Made by a program: the position numbers and the translations under genes
Shown: positions 34,901 through 48,411 of the stretch, piece after piece
How positions within the stretch are numbered: the first letter of the stretch is position 1
How the letters are laid out: each line of letters starts with the position of its first letter
The notes under the pieces: generated by a model
What the model was told of the DNA's origin: nothing
Seen by the model: the letters and a program-made list of their open reading frames with translations, nothing else
Database searches by the model: none
Source: Amia ocellicauda
Lineage: Eukaryota; Chordata; Actinopteri; Amiiformes; Amiidae
Direction: 5' to 3'
Assembly: GCF_036373705.1 (NCBI RefSeq)
Contig: NC_089869.1
Span: forward strand, 16,877,550 to 16,941,549
DNA length: 64,000 bases

Positions 34901-37797
34901 TCTTACAAGATAATAAACTGCTTTTACATGAAAATGGAAATGGAAGTGCAAAAGTTGAAAAAGTAAAATAAACCAATCTACAACAAAGTTTTAATTTGTC
35001 CTTGAACTGCAGTTAATCATATTTTGAATCTGTCTGTGATTTTAGTAGAATTATTACAATTTGAGCAAGGTGATTGCTTTGATGTAAAAAAAATAAATAA
35101 ATGTCAGGTTAATGTTATTAAAATATACTGTCATATTCTCCCCCCTTGTGTTGTCCATGTGTATTGCAGGTGCTTTATTTGTATGTGTGTGTTTAGTATT
35201 ATTGACTAAACGTATTAAGTAAACGAATTTTCCTGTTTTCAAATTGTCCTGTTTATCCCCTTTAGAATATTATGAATAAATTATGAATATTATTAAGAGA
35301 TTTGAATAGTTTTTTTCTGTCATATTTTTTGGGTTCATCTGATTGTTTGGGGCAGGCCAAAATAAAGAGAACAAAAGGCAACAAACAAACAAACAAGCAA
35401 ACAAAAGAGTGTACAATCATAATATGTGAAAACAATACATTGATGAAAGGATTGGTGTGACACATTCACTACTGGTTTGTTCCAGTATGTGCTTGAGTTT
35501 CCTCATGCAGCACTGCATACACAATGCAGGTAATGACTGTGTTGTGTTTAGAGTGTAAAATCACAAACATTTCATTGCCAATGCATTAAAAATATGTGTT
35601 GAAGTCTTTAAGTTTAGATGCTGATTGTGAACATGTCTTGTGGAAAATCACTTCTAAGCATCAGTGTGGATAATCACTTTACAATCGCACCTTATTGCAT
35701 GTCTGAATTGGAGATACGTACATAATGAAATGACACATGCTGTGGTGAGATACAAAAGCATATCCACTTAAATTGAAATGCACAAGCCTCATCTTAAAGT
35801 GCGGACAACAAAATGACTGCTTTACATGCAATTGGACCTAGATAGCTGCATATAGAAGAGGCATTTGACCACATTATTCTTGTGCTGTTGCCATGATATA
35901 GCAACAAAAATGTGTGGAAACATAAGTAAATATAAAGATCACATGAAGTTGTGTTCTATTTGTACAATGTTGTTTAGATTTGTAATGCAAAACTGTTATT
36001 GTCATGTTTTTTCTTCATTCCCTTCATATTCGTGAATTAGTTTTACAATATTGTAAATGGATATTCTTACTTTCTTACTCCGAGTTGTCATTGATATTTC
36101 TATAGGAAGTTACTAAAAATGGTCTTTCCTAGGTTGGCCATTTAACAACACCATGTGTAAAACAAGTGGCCTGGTTCAGGGAGCGTCAGTGTCGGCTTCA
36201 GTCTTCACCCTGGTGGCAATCGCTGTCGAAAGGTAACTCACATTTCCCTCTCCACAAAAAAAACACAAAATAGTCCAATGAAAGCCCCTATGGAGCTTCA
36301 CAGATTCATAAAATCCATAATCCATAATCTTTTCAGATCCTAATGTTATTTCAGAACACTAGCCTGGTTTTAATAGGTTTTATAATTGGTTTTTCTTGCA
36401 AAAAATATATAATATGTATACTAAGTATTTGTTACATTTATATTTTGGGTGAAAACTCCCAGAGTGGAGGAAACCGTTTTAAAAGAGCTACTTGTGTCAT
36501 CATCAATATTTTCCAAGTCCTCTCAGGTTCTTGAATACTGATAGTACATCTCCTTCAAGTTCTCTTGTAATCACCTCTTCCCTGGACTAAACAGATTAAT
36601 TTCCTTCATCCTGTCTGTGTAGACAAACTATTAAGACCAAGAATCAACCTTTTTGCTATTCCTTGAACCAATTACAGAGCAACAATGTATTTTCATAATG
36701 TACAATGATCACGGTTGTACAGAATATCTTAAATGGGTTATTATGTGCAAAGTGAATAATTTTGGCCTAACTTCCATTTACTTAATTTGCCTGTTTTGAT
36801 TATATTTTAAGATTTGCTTTCAACTTCCACCATTCCTTGGAAATGGACAAATGTACATTCATTAGCTGATAGAATTAAATGTCTTGGTCAAAGGCCACCT
36901 TAAATCATCCTAAATATACAAACAAATACATATTTTAAATGTCTTTGTTGCAGGTTTCGTCGTATCGTTTACCCTTTCCGTCAGAAGCTAACACTTAAGA
37001 AAGCCACGATCACCATTGCAGTCATCTGGGTTCTAGCTGTCATCATCATGTGTCCCTCTGCTGTGACCTTAACTGTCTCGAAAGATGACTTGCATTTCAT
37101 GGTAGATGACTATAACAACACCTACCCCCTTTACACTTGCTGGGAGGCCTGGCCTGACCAGGATATGCGCAAGATCTACACCGCAGTCCTATTTTGCCAC
37201 ATCTATGTGGCCCCACTAACTCTGATTGTCATCATGTATGCCCGCATCGTCATCAAGCTCTTCAAGTCTCCAGCCCCCATAAGGGACTCCCTCTCAGAAG
37301 ACAATGATGGACGTAAGGTGTCCAAAAAGAAAGTCAGAGTTATCAACATGCTGGTGATCGTGGCCTTACTCTTCACTGTGTCCTGGCTGCCCTTATGGGC
37401 TCTGATGTTGCTGACAGACTATGGCAACTTGACGGCAAGCCAGCTGAACATTGTGACTGTGTACATCTTCCCCTTTGCCCACTGGTTGGCCTTTTTCAAT
37501 AGCAGTGTAAACCCCATCATATATGGCTATTTCAATGAAAACTTCAAGAGAGGGTTCCAAGCAGCTTCCAAGTTCCAGCTCTGCTCCTTGGAAATGGAGA
37601 TATATGACAGAAGAGTCAGTGGCAGAACTCAGAACCGCATCTTTGTGGAGGTCAAGCCCAGCAGCACCCATCGTCATAAGAACTGGAGGAAAAGGGAACT
37701 ATTTGGCCAAAAAACTAGCAGAGTAAGCCATCATGGGCTGGTGGTGGAGGATCTTGATCAAGACTCTTCAAACAGTGTCTCGGCATGGAACATTTAA
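31982..37797 (+). CDS. npffr1: Neuropeptide FF receptor 1 (RFamide-peptide GPCR)
   Basis: Coding exons are 31982-31988 (tentative), 34386-34700, 36133-36232 and 36954-37797, giving 421 aa (human about 430). This is a class A Gq/Gi-type receptor for RFamide peptides (NPFF, RFRP/GnIH) at the plasma membrane, used in neuroendocrine control. The N-terminus has an N-glycosylation sequon (NYT). TM1 begins near residue 42 with the family phrase LCMVGN. TM2 carries [22 protein letters not shown]3 ends in VERFR rather than DRY, as in this family. The disulfide cysteines are in NTMCKTSG and YTCWEAW. TM6 has [11 protein letters not shown] and TM7 the [15 protein letters not shown] signature. The C-tail ends SVSAWNI, like the human AWDI end. 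Exons 2-4 are secure; the two-codon first exon is inferred. Confidence 0.94.
32465..32625. repeat. Possible interspersed repeat fragment in npffr1 intron 1
   Basis: The segments GGCGGACTGGCCATTGGGCA and TCTCCAGAACCAAGGTTGGA resemble short dispersed repeats seen in many fish genomes. No termini or duplicated target site are evident, so both assignment and limits are tentative. Confidence 0.35.
36440..36800. repeat. Degraded interspersed repeat fragment in npffr1 intron 3
   Basis: Phrases such as GACTAAACAGATTAATTTCC, CATCCTGTCTGTGTAGACAA and AAGACCAAGAATCAACCTTT match the distal part of the same AAGAACATAAGAAAG-type repeat whose proximal part lies at 30699-31040. This copy is more diverged. 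It lies between exons 3 and 4 of npffr1. Confidence 0.5.
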
Positions 37798-37925
37798 CAG
37801 CCGTGGTGAGAGAATACATTGAAATGTAAATGAAACTGAGGGCCTGAAAGTGTACTTTAAGTAGCACTCAAATTATTATTTTATTATTTATTTTTTTATT
37901 TTTTTATTTGCATTTCGACAATGAA

Positions 37926-37931
37926 AATAAA
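37926..37931 (+). terminator. npffr1: Polyadenylation signal, npffr1
   Basis: AATAAA lies about 130 bp after the npffr1 stop codon. Further AT-rich sequence up to about 38.4 kb could carry later signals, so the 3' UTR end is not certain. Confidence 0.45.
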
Positions 37932-38899
37932 TTATATGTGAATATATAGAATGAAAATGTGTTAATTTGATGTGGATATTAATTGTTATAGTAACCTGGT
38001 CAAGAATGAAGATAAAAAAAATATTTTTGTTTAATATGTATCCTTTTAAGTCTATATTAATATTGTGTTGGTGTTAAAGGTCCCTTGTTGAATTGCATGC
38101 ATCTCTGGACATTTTATATGTATATTTTCATTTCTATTTATTTATAATGATTTTCCTTGTAAACAATGAAAATGAAAAATATTGTCATCTTGTGATTATA
38201 TATGTTTATATTGTTGTATTACTTTAATTTAATTGTAAGACATTGTAATTATGTATATTATATATTATGATGGTGATAGACAGTTTATGGATGTTTTTAC
38301 TGTCAAATCTAAATGGAGAAAATTAAGGATCAAGGATCTTATTAAACTATGAAAGGAAATTACAACGTGAAAAGGTCAAAGTTTGGGCATGACACTTAAT
38401 CCTGGTCTTAATTGGTTTAGTGTTAACTCCAGGCAGCTCCATCTGTGTTTGTCTGAGTTTGTCTGGGATCTTGGGAGTCAACAACAGAAAGGTTTTTTTT
38501 TATTTAGAAGAAAAGTCCGCTGAGACATTTGAAGAAAGTCAATACATATGTATACTGTATTGCACTGCCAGAATAAACAGCAATATTAATACTGTCAATA
38601 CTACTACTACGACTACTACTACTAATAATAATTGCCTGATCAAAGGCAATTCACATTCAACATGGAAGTGTGAAAAAATACAATATTAGCATCTGGTCAA
38701 AAAATCTGTTTGACCCAAGGGATATATTTATATTATCACATAATTTGTACTATTGGGTTATTTTTATATAGTATTTCATAATGGTGAAGGGAAATAAGTA
38801 TAAAGCAACAGGGAAAGGACAATTCACAATTATCCAGGAAATTGTGTAACAAGAATTTCACACACATTAGCATCTGAACTGTTTCCAAACATGAAACCC

Positions 38900-39150
38900 T
38901 GTGCACTGCCACAGTGTGTAAACTGTGTGGAGGCACACGTGTAGTGCAGCTCTGACTGCAGCTGCCATTGTGAGGGCTGGCGTGTACGTGGCGCGGCCAT
39001 TGGCTGCCCCTGCAGAAGGGGGTCTGCGCATGCGCGGCGCTCAAGCTCCCGAGCGCTCCCGGCTGTGTTGGGCTTTACAGTAGAGCACCTCGCCAGCACT
39101 TAAAGTAGTCCTTACTATTACACAGCGGCTACAAACACCACCGAGTAAAC
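38900..39150 (+). promoter_or_regulatory. ppa1: ppa1 CpG promoter with NRF1 site
   Basis: The 250 bp before the ppa1 start codon are CpG-rich, TATA-less and contain a perfect NRF1 palindrome, TGCGCATGCGC (39025-39035). NRF1 commonly drives housekeeping and energy-metabolism genes, fitting pyrophosphatase. The 5' UTR is probably 50-110 bp and continuous with exon 1. Confidence 0.65.
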
Positions 39151-42100
39151 ATGAGCTACAGCACCGAAGAAAGAGGAAACCCCAACACACTGACTTACAG
39201 GTTGTTTTTCAGTAAGTAACGCTTGTCAATTCATAAGTGTAAGTGATGAGGAGCCACTAGTCTAGTCGAGGCTGCTGACACCATTCATTGAAAGCAGGCC
39301 CGCGCTTCCCACATGTACACCCATGCAGCTTGAGCCGCTTATTCAGTTTTATACACCTGTTTTTGCTGCTTAGTTTCTTATTTATCATTCAACATGTATT
39401 TATTTTCCGGAGAAGCGACTCGGTAACACCCATTTACTAATGCAAATGAAGCCGGTGTCTGAATCAGTGCCACAGTGCGGGTCCGGCTGGAGACGGGTGT
39501 CCAGCTCAGCTACAGCACCGATTCTGCGCAGTTGTATTTAGTCCATGTTCTTGTATAGCCTCAAACAATATATTTGCTTTGGTTCTTGCTTGTGTTGGTT
39601 AATAGTTAACGTGCATGGACCGTATTTTTAGTCTCTTCTTATAAAATGGCTTTTACTTTCTCTTTTCATTTAACGCAGTATCTTACCATGGATCATGTAA
39701 TTATATGAACCACAGTGGCCGATTTGAAAAGAATTCATATTGAGAAGTCACAAGCCATAGTGATGATGATAAGTCCAATCATATTTGTTCATTTCATTAT
39801 CTATATCGGCTGATAACACACATGACCGTATTTTGCGTCTTGGGGGAAATTAAATAGTTTTTCATAATCATATGGAGCATACATAAGTGGGACTGTTTTA
39901 TTAACCTGTTTTTTAAATGTGAATTTCTTGTGAATGAGGACTACCCTGTTTAAAAAAGGCAAAAAGTAACTTTCTAAGGGCTGATTGTAAGGTATTACAG
40001 ATCCCAGTATAGGTATATAGAAAATCCTATATGGTGAAAGTACCTCCTGACTTCTTTCCAACAGATCTTGCCATTGATTTATTTGATGTTTTGATTAAAA
40101 CCTCAAATTAAATATTTTTCTGTACTTTTAAGTATTCTACCTTTTTGTCAAGTAATTCTTTCACTAGTGTTTTAAGTTTTTGCAACTGTGTGAACCTTTT
40201 AACCATCTTTTTTTTCCCTACAGAAAATTCAGAAGGCAAGTACATCTCACCTTTCCATGATATACCAATCTATGCAGATGAAGCTCAGGTACATCTTTGA
40301 TTTACATAATTTTTTTATTTATAAGTTACCTCAGGTGCTTAAACTAAAGTGAATTATATTTGCAGTGTTTGAGTTGTCTCTAATAGAGTCAGTACTGTTT
40401 AGGCTGCAACAGATAAACTTCAGATTCCAGGATTTAATAACAATTTATTGATGATCCTATCATAATAAACAGTGCAATCATAGTTGTTATGTGTGGTGTT
40501 GAAAGGCCATAGTCTGTTCTTACTGCTCTGATTAAAGGCCTTCCCCGTATCTGTTTTATGACGTTTTTCTTAGGCGTGCCTTACTGTAGCTTATCTGGAA
40601 TGTGACCCGTCCTGCACGTTTTGTTTAATTGCTGAAGTGGATCACTTTAGATTTCCAGGGGCAGAGAGCCAGCACTTATTTTCTTCAGCATCACTAACAG
40701 GTGCGTCTGACAGTAGTGTCACGCAGCACCACAGCTTTCAGTACTGTCAGATAAGCAAAAGAAAGACTGATACAACAGGCTTAAGTTTCATAAACCTTGA
40801 TGGCAATGTTGTCAGTTAATGTATGACGCATCGAATGTCCAGTTGTAAGGCAATCATTGTATACCTATACATTTATAAGCAAAATGGCTCAAGAACGGTG
40901 GTGAGATGTTATTCTTTGATTGGTTGTTCTTCCATTGCTTTGAAGACCAGTGCTGTGTCTAAAATTACCATAATTGAAATGTATTGTGAAGTAGTTTATT
41001 TTTAGTTTATTTATCACCTGGCAACCACTGCAGTGCTTATTCCTCTTTGGCACCCTGATCTTTTCCCTCGTGTTTTGTTATGTAAAAAAGACACTAATCT
41101 TTAAAGAGGATCGCAATTCCGAAATAGCAGCAGTATTCTTGTCTTCATGTCAGAGTTTAAAAAGAAAATCTTGCTAAGGAACAATCAACTTAAAATGTTA
41201 CAATATTGATTTTGTTAAACTATTATACGTATTATAATTGTAATCAAATCAAACTTTACATTTGAATAAAAACAATACATTTTTGTTATGGTTAGTTATA
41301 TTTAGTTTGTGTCTACAGCTGCAATGACAGTTACTAATACTTCCCTGTTTTCACATGTTAGGACATTTTTTATTTCATCATAGTTTAAAACCATTGCATC
41401 AACCATTAGGAACACTGATATTTCAAAGTATTTCTTTGAGTAATATACAAGAAAATATACATATTACAGATGTAAATTTGTACACAATTTGTTGAAACAA
41501 TTTTAAGAACTTCTGAAATACAGCTCTGGAAAACATTGAGACCACTGCACAAGTATCAGTTTCTCTGGTTTTACTATTTATAGGTATATTTGGGTAAAAT
41601 GAACATTCTTGTTTTATTCTATAAACTACTGACAACATTCCTCCCAAATTCCAAATACAAATATGAATGGAATGGAATGACTGCCATACATGTAGAGATG
41701 CTGATTTAAGACAAAAATGCAGTGGTCTGTTAATTTTTTCCAGAGCTGTATATTTATCATCATTATCATTAAGTGTCATCACCTGATTATAAAACCATAA
41801 AACAATAAGGAAATGTGTGTTAAAAAAGTTTACAAGGAGTTATTGGAATTCCGTACAACCAATACATTTTCCTGGATTCACTGTTGGTTCATTCCAGGAA
41901 AGCTTTTGGAAGAATAACATGTTTGAAATCGAACACAAATTAAAAGTACTTTCTAAAACTGCATTCAAATTATGAATCAGTGTTAGTCAGCACTGCACAC
42001 CTTTTCTGGACATTTATTCAGTCTTGACAATATAGTGAATTAAGACATTGAATTTCCACCTACACATCAAAGACCTTGGTTTCATGTAAGAGTGAACTTA

Positions 42101-45100
42101 TTGATTATATAACTGCGAGGTTGTGACACTTTGAAAAGTCTGTTTTGTGACTACCGCTTTCGGTAAAAGGCCTTTTGTCTGCTACGGGAAATATTATAGG
42201 CTATTATATTTTTTTAAAGTTAAATACATTTATAAGATTTGTTTTACCTATTAATTTCACAATAATACATCTGGAGGTGCAGAAATTTGTATATTCCCAA
42301 CATTTATCTGTGAGCTTTATACTAATTATGAATCTGAAGCAGATTCCTAACCTAACACTGAAGGTTAACTTAACGCTTCTTTTTATATACACTTCTAATT
42401 AAACAGCATCTGTATTTATGACTGCTTTTGCGTAGGTCATGTCTGTATAATTCAAGAAATTGACATTGATGTCTGAATTAGAAAGGAAAAGAGAAACCGG
42501 GGGAATCTTGTTACAAAATAATTTGAATGCTTTTCATACTATTCAGATAATTTAATAATTAATCATTATTTCCTTTAATTTAAGTATTATCCAAAGATGC
42601 CGTTATTTTGTCAGTAAAACTTCAGCAAACACTGTATTATATATAGTATATAATATTTAGTGTTTTGTAGTATATATAATCTATAAATGTTTTTCAATTC
42701 AGTTATTTCCCAGGAAGTGTTATTAAATGTAAATATTTTAAGAATATCCTTTGTGTTTTCTCAGAATATCTTCCATGCGGTTATTGAAGTACCTAGATGG
42801 ACAAATGCAAAGATGGAGGTATGGTTTTATTGTTCACTCTTTTGGATGGTTTTGTTCTTTTATGCACTGGATGTCTTGAACACAGTGCGCGTGGGGCAAA
42901 GCTCATGGTGACTAAGCAGTTAATTGGATCAATTTACACAACATATTTGAGGAGGCAGGGGAAGTACTGGATTTTGCAGGGGTGTGAGGAGTTGGTGTTA
43001 AAGCACAATTGAGAGGGATGTTGACACAGAAGTGAGATAACAGGCACGGTTAGAGTAAGTTGATTAACATAAGGTTGATGGATTACCTTTATAGTTAGTA
43101 TTCTTAAAATTAGGTTAAGGAGCAACAGTTAACCAAGTGAAGCATGCAGCGTTGAGGTATATCCCTATAAAGAAGCCGTTCATGCTTTAGGTTTCATAAT
43201 ACAAAGCAAAGACTTTACAACTACACAAGCACAACCTGACTCTTATACACTCTGCACAATTCGCAGATGGGTCAGAGTTTTGATTTGTTCTAGACCCACC
43301 TCTCTCTCTAATGGCATCTCCTCTAAATCGGAGAAGACCACAAATTCATTAAAATGGTGTTCATCAGCCCACATGGATTCTTCTTGTGGTGATCCATAAA
43401 GATAAAGACCTCAGTATATTGCTATTGTGAGTATTCAAGCAAAATTGGTATCTGGGCAATAGAGACTAAAGCCAGCAGAACCATTCTGGCATTAATCATC
43501 CCCCCCAGGACAGTTTCCTTTTGACCATTATTTTTAAAGACTGGCCCCCAAACACTGTTGAGAGGGAGGCTTAGTTTAATTCTCAGATGGAGGGGGGAAA
43601 AAAACACAGCATAACACGTCTTTCGGCATTTCATATTATTCTCCCTGCATGGCTTCCGTTTGTACTTCGCAGTCATAATGGTTAGGAAATGTTCCCAGGG
43701 AGACTCAATAATGTCTGTCATCCTCTCCCCGTACAGTTCTTAAGACTACTCTGTACTCTGTAAGTGTATTTATTGTATTGAACTCGGACTAATGGAAAGA
43801 GTCCTACTATACTGTTCTTTTAAGATGCATTGTATTTCAAAGAATAACCCTCCAGATTCTTTTTTTTCCTGATGTTCACATGTCCTGGTAATAGGGTTTA
43901 TTCAGAGGACCAGAATGATCCAGTTTCATCTTTCAGGTTTCTTGAATAGCTTTGACAGGGTTTTCTGTAGACCCAAGAGGCCATTTAATTTGTGTCCAAG
44001 GTAAACCAGAACCCTGAAATCTGTATCTGAGAGAGGTGTTTATAAATGAGTATATAATTTTAAATGTAGTTTTGAGATTAATTGATAATTGTTTAAATTC
44101 AAATGTATACATTGTTCTATATAGTCCGTAAGATGCATGTCACCATTGTCCAATATATTCCAGATTGCCACAAAAGATCCACTGAATCCTATCAAACAAG
44201 ATGTGAAAAAAGGCAACTTGCGTTACGTTGCAAACGTATTTCCCCATAAAGGCTATATCTGGAACTACGGAGCGATTCCACAGGCAAGTTATGCTAACAA
44301 TTGGTGGAATCCTTTCCGTAACATTTTCAATTTGACAAATGCAAAGCTAATTATTTTTTTAACAGAACAGAATAAATGTTAGGATATATTTGTCTATTTA
44401 TTTACATTCACATGTTGTAATGATATAAAATGTTTGAAACTTGCAGTTGATAAATGACTTCATTATTTTTAAAGGTTAAAATAATTGAACAATTTGATAT
44501 CTGGTCACCTTTTGCTCCAGTTGTTTAGGTATGATGTTATCTTAACGTTATATTTCTACTCTGATAGACATGGGAAGACCCAGGCCATAAAGATGACGAC
44601 ACTGGCTGCTGTGGGGATAATGATCCAATCGATGTTTGTGAAATAGGCAGCAAGGTATTTCATGGCATACTAAATGTTTTGGAATTTATAAAGTAATATT
44701 ACCAAATCAGTTAGAAGTGTAAGGTTAAAGTTTCTTCATCTGCAAAGAACCTATTTAGATAAGTCATTCTGACCATCATTTTGAAATAGGTTATTTTTTA
44801 ATGTATTTATTATAACTCTTGTTGATTTTATAGTTTTCCAAATTAATTTTCACTTACTTTCACTTCACTTTTGTTCAGCAATGACTGTATAGGCCTGTAC
44901 AGGTTCAAATTGTTAATTTTCTTCAACCCTTTAGGTGTGCGCGAGAGGAGAAGTCATTAAAGTGAAGGTGTTGGGTACTCTGGCTTTGATCGATGAAGGA
45001 GAAACAGACTGGAAAGTCATTGTGATCAATGTTGAAGACCCTGAAGCAAAGGATTTGAACAGTATGAGATATATTAATTTAATAACAGAACAGTTTTTTA

Positions 45101-47139
45101 GAATTCAGTAATATGTTTTAGGAATTGAATTGAGTTTAAAAAAACATTTCCAGTATGATACTTCATAATTACTTACGTGCATTTCTTACTCATTTATTTG
45201 TCATATATTGTGGTTGTAGTACAAGTTACTCCTTTGTGACTTGAATTGTCTTAGTCTGATACTATAGTGTCTTATTTTAGGGTTTTCTTTAATTACAAAA
45301 GTAAAAATATAATGTGTGTAATTCTGAGAAATAAAGGCCTTATCAGGGACTGTTTTAAACAACATTTCACTTTTAGATATTGAAGATGTCAGAAGACTGA
45401 AACCAGGCTACTTAGAAGCTACAGTAGATTGGTTTCGGAGATACAAAGTGCCAGACGGCAAACCTGAAAACCAGTTTGCATTCAATGCGGAGTTCAAAGA
45501 TAAGGTATTTTACCTTTCTATATTGCTTTTTCAGAATCACACCAGGGACCAAGTTATTTTGAAGAAGAGATGACAAGTGTGTTAAAAATGTAATAAACCT
45601 TAATCTATGTTGACCTCTTTTGAACTGACTCTTATATTTTGAATATCCCTAACATCATATCTTACCGTCTAATGCAAATGAGACCTAAACTAATAGGCTT
45701 ATTTTTTAGTGGAAGACTGTGTTTAGTTCAGGGTATACAAAGGGTCAACGCAGCAACAATTTGCATTGCCGTTTCCATTGTGCTGTATATTACCGTTAGG
45801 GTTTTAAAGGTGTTAAAGCCTAATATGTTTGTTTTATGTTTCCAGCGAAACACCTCAGGCAAACCCCCCCCCCCATTTCTTTCATGTTTTATCAATAAAA
45901 TATTGTATGTTTTTGCAGGACTTTGCTATTGAGACAATAAAGAGCACTCATACATTTTGGAAGGATCTTGTGTCTAAAACCAATGATGGGGGACTGAACT
46001 GGTGAGTAATTAAAGGTTATTTTAAGGTTATTACACAAAGTCCATGTTCACTAAAATATCCACTTGATATATATATGGGGAGTCTGCCCAAAACAATAAT
46101 TCAGCTATTGTAATGTTTTTTCTTAATGTACAGAGCATTGCCACTTATTTCCTCCAGTAATATTCTTCCAAGACTTCCACATGCAATATATATATATATT
46201 TCTCTCCAACCAACAGGAGCTTGTTTACACTTAAGTATGAGAAGGTTTGTGTTTTTTCATTTGAAGAAATTATTTTTCATTTACATTTTTTCACCCCAAC
46301 AGCACCAACACTTGTGTCTCAGACAGTCCGTCCTGCTGCTCTAAGGAAAAGGCTCAGGCAATTGTTGATGCTGTAAGTTGTCTTATGCTTTCAGAGTATT
46401 TTTGTCTGCCTTTGTCTAGAAAACAATATGTGCGAATGACTCACTTTTCTGATGTTGAAGGGTTATATAATTGTCTGGGTTTGTTAAATTGCAGTTCGGG
46501 GACAATTGTATAATCAGGCTTTATTTATTCATTTGCAGTGTATGTGTAATAGTCACTTATATCTACATTTGTATATGAAAGGAATCTTGATTAAATTAGT
46601 CACACTGCATAATAATTGAATAAATGTTAGGGTTCTAAATAACTGCCTTTTAACTAGGAAACCTTACTTATTTTTAACTTATGTATGTCATTTTATGTAT
46701 CGGTAAGTTATCTGTACATTAACTTCTTTATTTTCATAATATTATAGACGTGTCCTTGTGGGAGTGCCGATCCTCTTCCTTCTTCAGGTGTGTACAAGTA
46801 AACATAGCTACAATTTCTTATTAAAGGTTTTTATGTTCTTTGTTGCGCTTTCTGTGATTTATCAGGATAGTCATAAAATACATTTTTGGAATGGTTGATT
46901 ACTCATTTAATGTCAGTTATTCCATTTGAACGTATATTTTGGTGACATGATATGCCGTAGTTTTAGATTTTGTTGGGGCATTGCATGTACTCTTAATCCC
47001 AGCTGCCACTGCACATAATCGAATGTCTAATTTGCACTTGTTGCATTGATGCAGAAGTATTTCAAAATGCATTATAAAGCTCTAAATCTGTGTTTTCTCC
47101 TTTACAGTGGACAAGTGGTACTATTTTGAGAAAAACTAA
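39151..47139 (+). CDS. ppa1: Cytosolic inorganic pyrophosphatase 1
   Basis: Eleven coding exons: 39151-39211, 40224-40288, 42765-42818, 44164-44283, 44568-44654, 44935-45061, 45377-45504, 45919-46001, 46303-46372, 46748-46787 and 47108-47139. They give 288 aa (human 289). The enzyme hydrolyses pyrophosphate to phosphate with Mg2+, pulling biosynthetic reactions forward in the cytosol. The family signature [11 protein letters not shown] is in exon 5. Other conserved blocks are [11 protein letters not shown] (exon 2), [20 protein letters not shown] (exons 3-4), [19 protein letters not shown] (exons 4-5), DEGETDWKV (exon 6) and [20 protein letters not shown] (exon 7). The C-terminus ends [10 protein letters not shown]. 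Intron 4 has a GC donor (CAG|GCAAGT). The region encoded by exons 8-10 is cysteine-rich compared with human. The start is supported by the match to the human SxxSTEER N-terminus. Confidence 0.97.
41519..41750. mobile_element. Non-autonomous Tc1/mariner-like element (MITE) in ppa1 intron 2
   Basis: A 228-bp element (41521-41748) is flanked by TA on both sides, the typical Tc1/mariner target duplication. Its ends are inverted repeats of about 30 bp: the left end starts CAGCTCTGGAAAA and reaches GACCACTGCA, and the right end is its inverse, ending TTTTCCAGAGCTG, with few mismatches. The interior (CAGTTTCTCTGGTTTTACTA) encodes nothing, so it is an internally deleted copy needing a transposase in trans. 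I recall the same ends in related fish transposons. Confidence 0.85.
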
Positions 47140-47440
47140 CCCAACATGGATTTCCTGAGGGATGGACCAGAATAGAAGCTCATCTGTATAGAAAGTGTGC
47201 TTGAAAGTATGCAGAGATGTTAGGTTTTAGACAATTAAAAAGGCAAGTGCTAAAAAATCTTAATTATCAGAATACAAGATAAATACGTTTACAGTTACCA
47301 CAGGAAGGTTGTTTTTTTAAACTTTATTTATCAAAGCCTTCAGTTAAAGATGATGCTGTGCTCATGCATAAAACTGTCAGTTTAAACTCAACTTGTAAAA
47401 CTCAGGTGCTGTAAGCAAGTGTATCACAGTGGTTTGCTGT

Positions 47441-47446
47441 AATAAA
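47441..47446 (+). terminator. ppa1: Polyadenylation signal, ppa1
   Basis: AATAAA about 300 bp after the ppa1 stop codon is the first good signal. It predicts a short 3' UTR. Confidence 0.6.
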
Positions 47447-48411
47447 AGCTTTCCGTTAACTAAAGCATGCGTCTCCCTATTTTCTTGAATATTACAGCAG
47501 TTCCATAGTAAACAAAATAGGACACACCTTCGAAGACTTCTGTGTCTTTGGCTGTAAACATTTGACAGCAGGAGCATGTTGAAGAGGCTCGCTTCATTCA
47601 GACACATCAAGCAGAGCTAGTATGACTGAGTAGTGCCTGATTGAGTCTATAGCTATAGAGAAAGATACAGGTTTCTCTCCCTTGCTAGCTATAAAAGGAG
47701 AATCACGATACAGAAAGAGGGTGATGACACCAAAGGTTAGTTTTTAAATTTGCATGTTTCATCGGCTTATCAACATCACTTCACATTGGAGAAAAGATTA
47801 ATATGGGGCAAAGATTATTTGATCGTGTTCATAGGAGCAACAAGACGGAAACCTGAAGAAGGCATAGGAGCATATGCGTATGTGCAGTGTTGAGGAATGT
47901 CTCCCAAATATTAAGTGCTACTGTATCAAATGACTTTTTCAGTATCTTTAAAGCCTTCAGTTACTTCTATTTCAAGGTAGTTTTGATGGCCTTTTTGTTC
48001 TTGCAACAGAAATATAATTGAACTATTTTGATTGGGTTTTATTCTGCCTTCTTTTTATTATTTTCTATTCCCGAAGGTGCAACTGTCCATGAGGTATTCA
48101 AAACTCTTCACTGCATAATTGCCTGCCATTCATAGCGTCACAAAGTCTTAATAAACTCCATATTATACAGTGCATTTCCGCCCATTAGGGGGTGAGCTTG
48201 TGCATGTATAGAATTGTGTGTTACTGTTTGTAAACCAATTAAGTATAACTATAGTTACCTTTCCTTTAAAATACTGTGACACAAAGAAGATCATATATTT
48301 TTGTGGACAAGTTTAAATTTTAAAGATCCTTTATAAAATGTAAATCTATAAGATTTTATTTGGTTTTAAATCCATTTCAATTTCTGTATGGCAAATATAT
48401 TTGAGTGTTTG

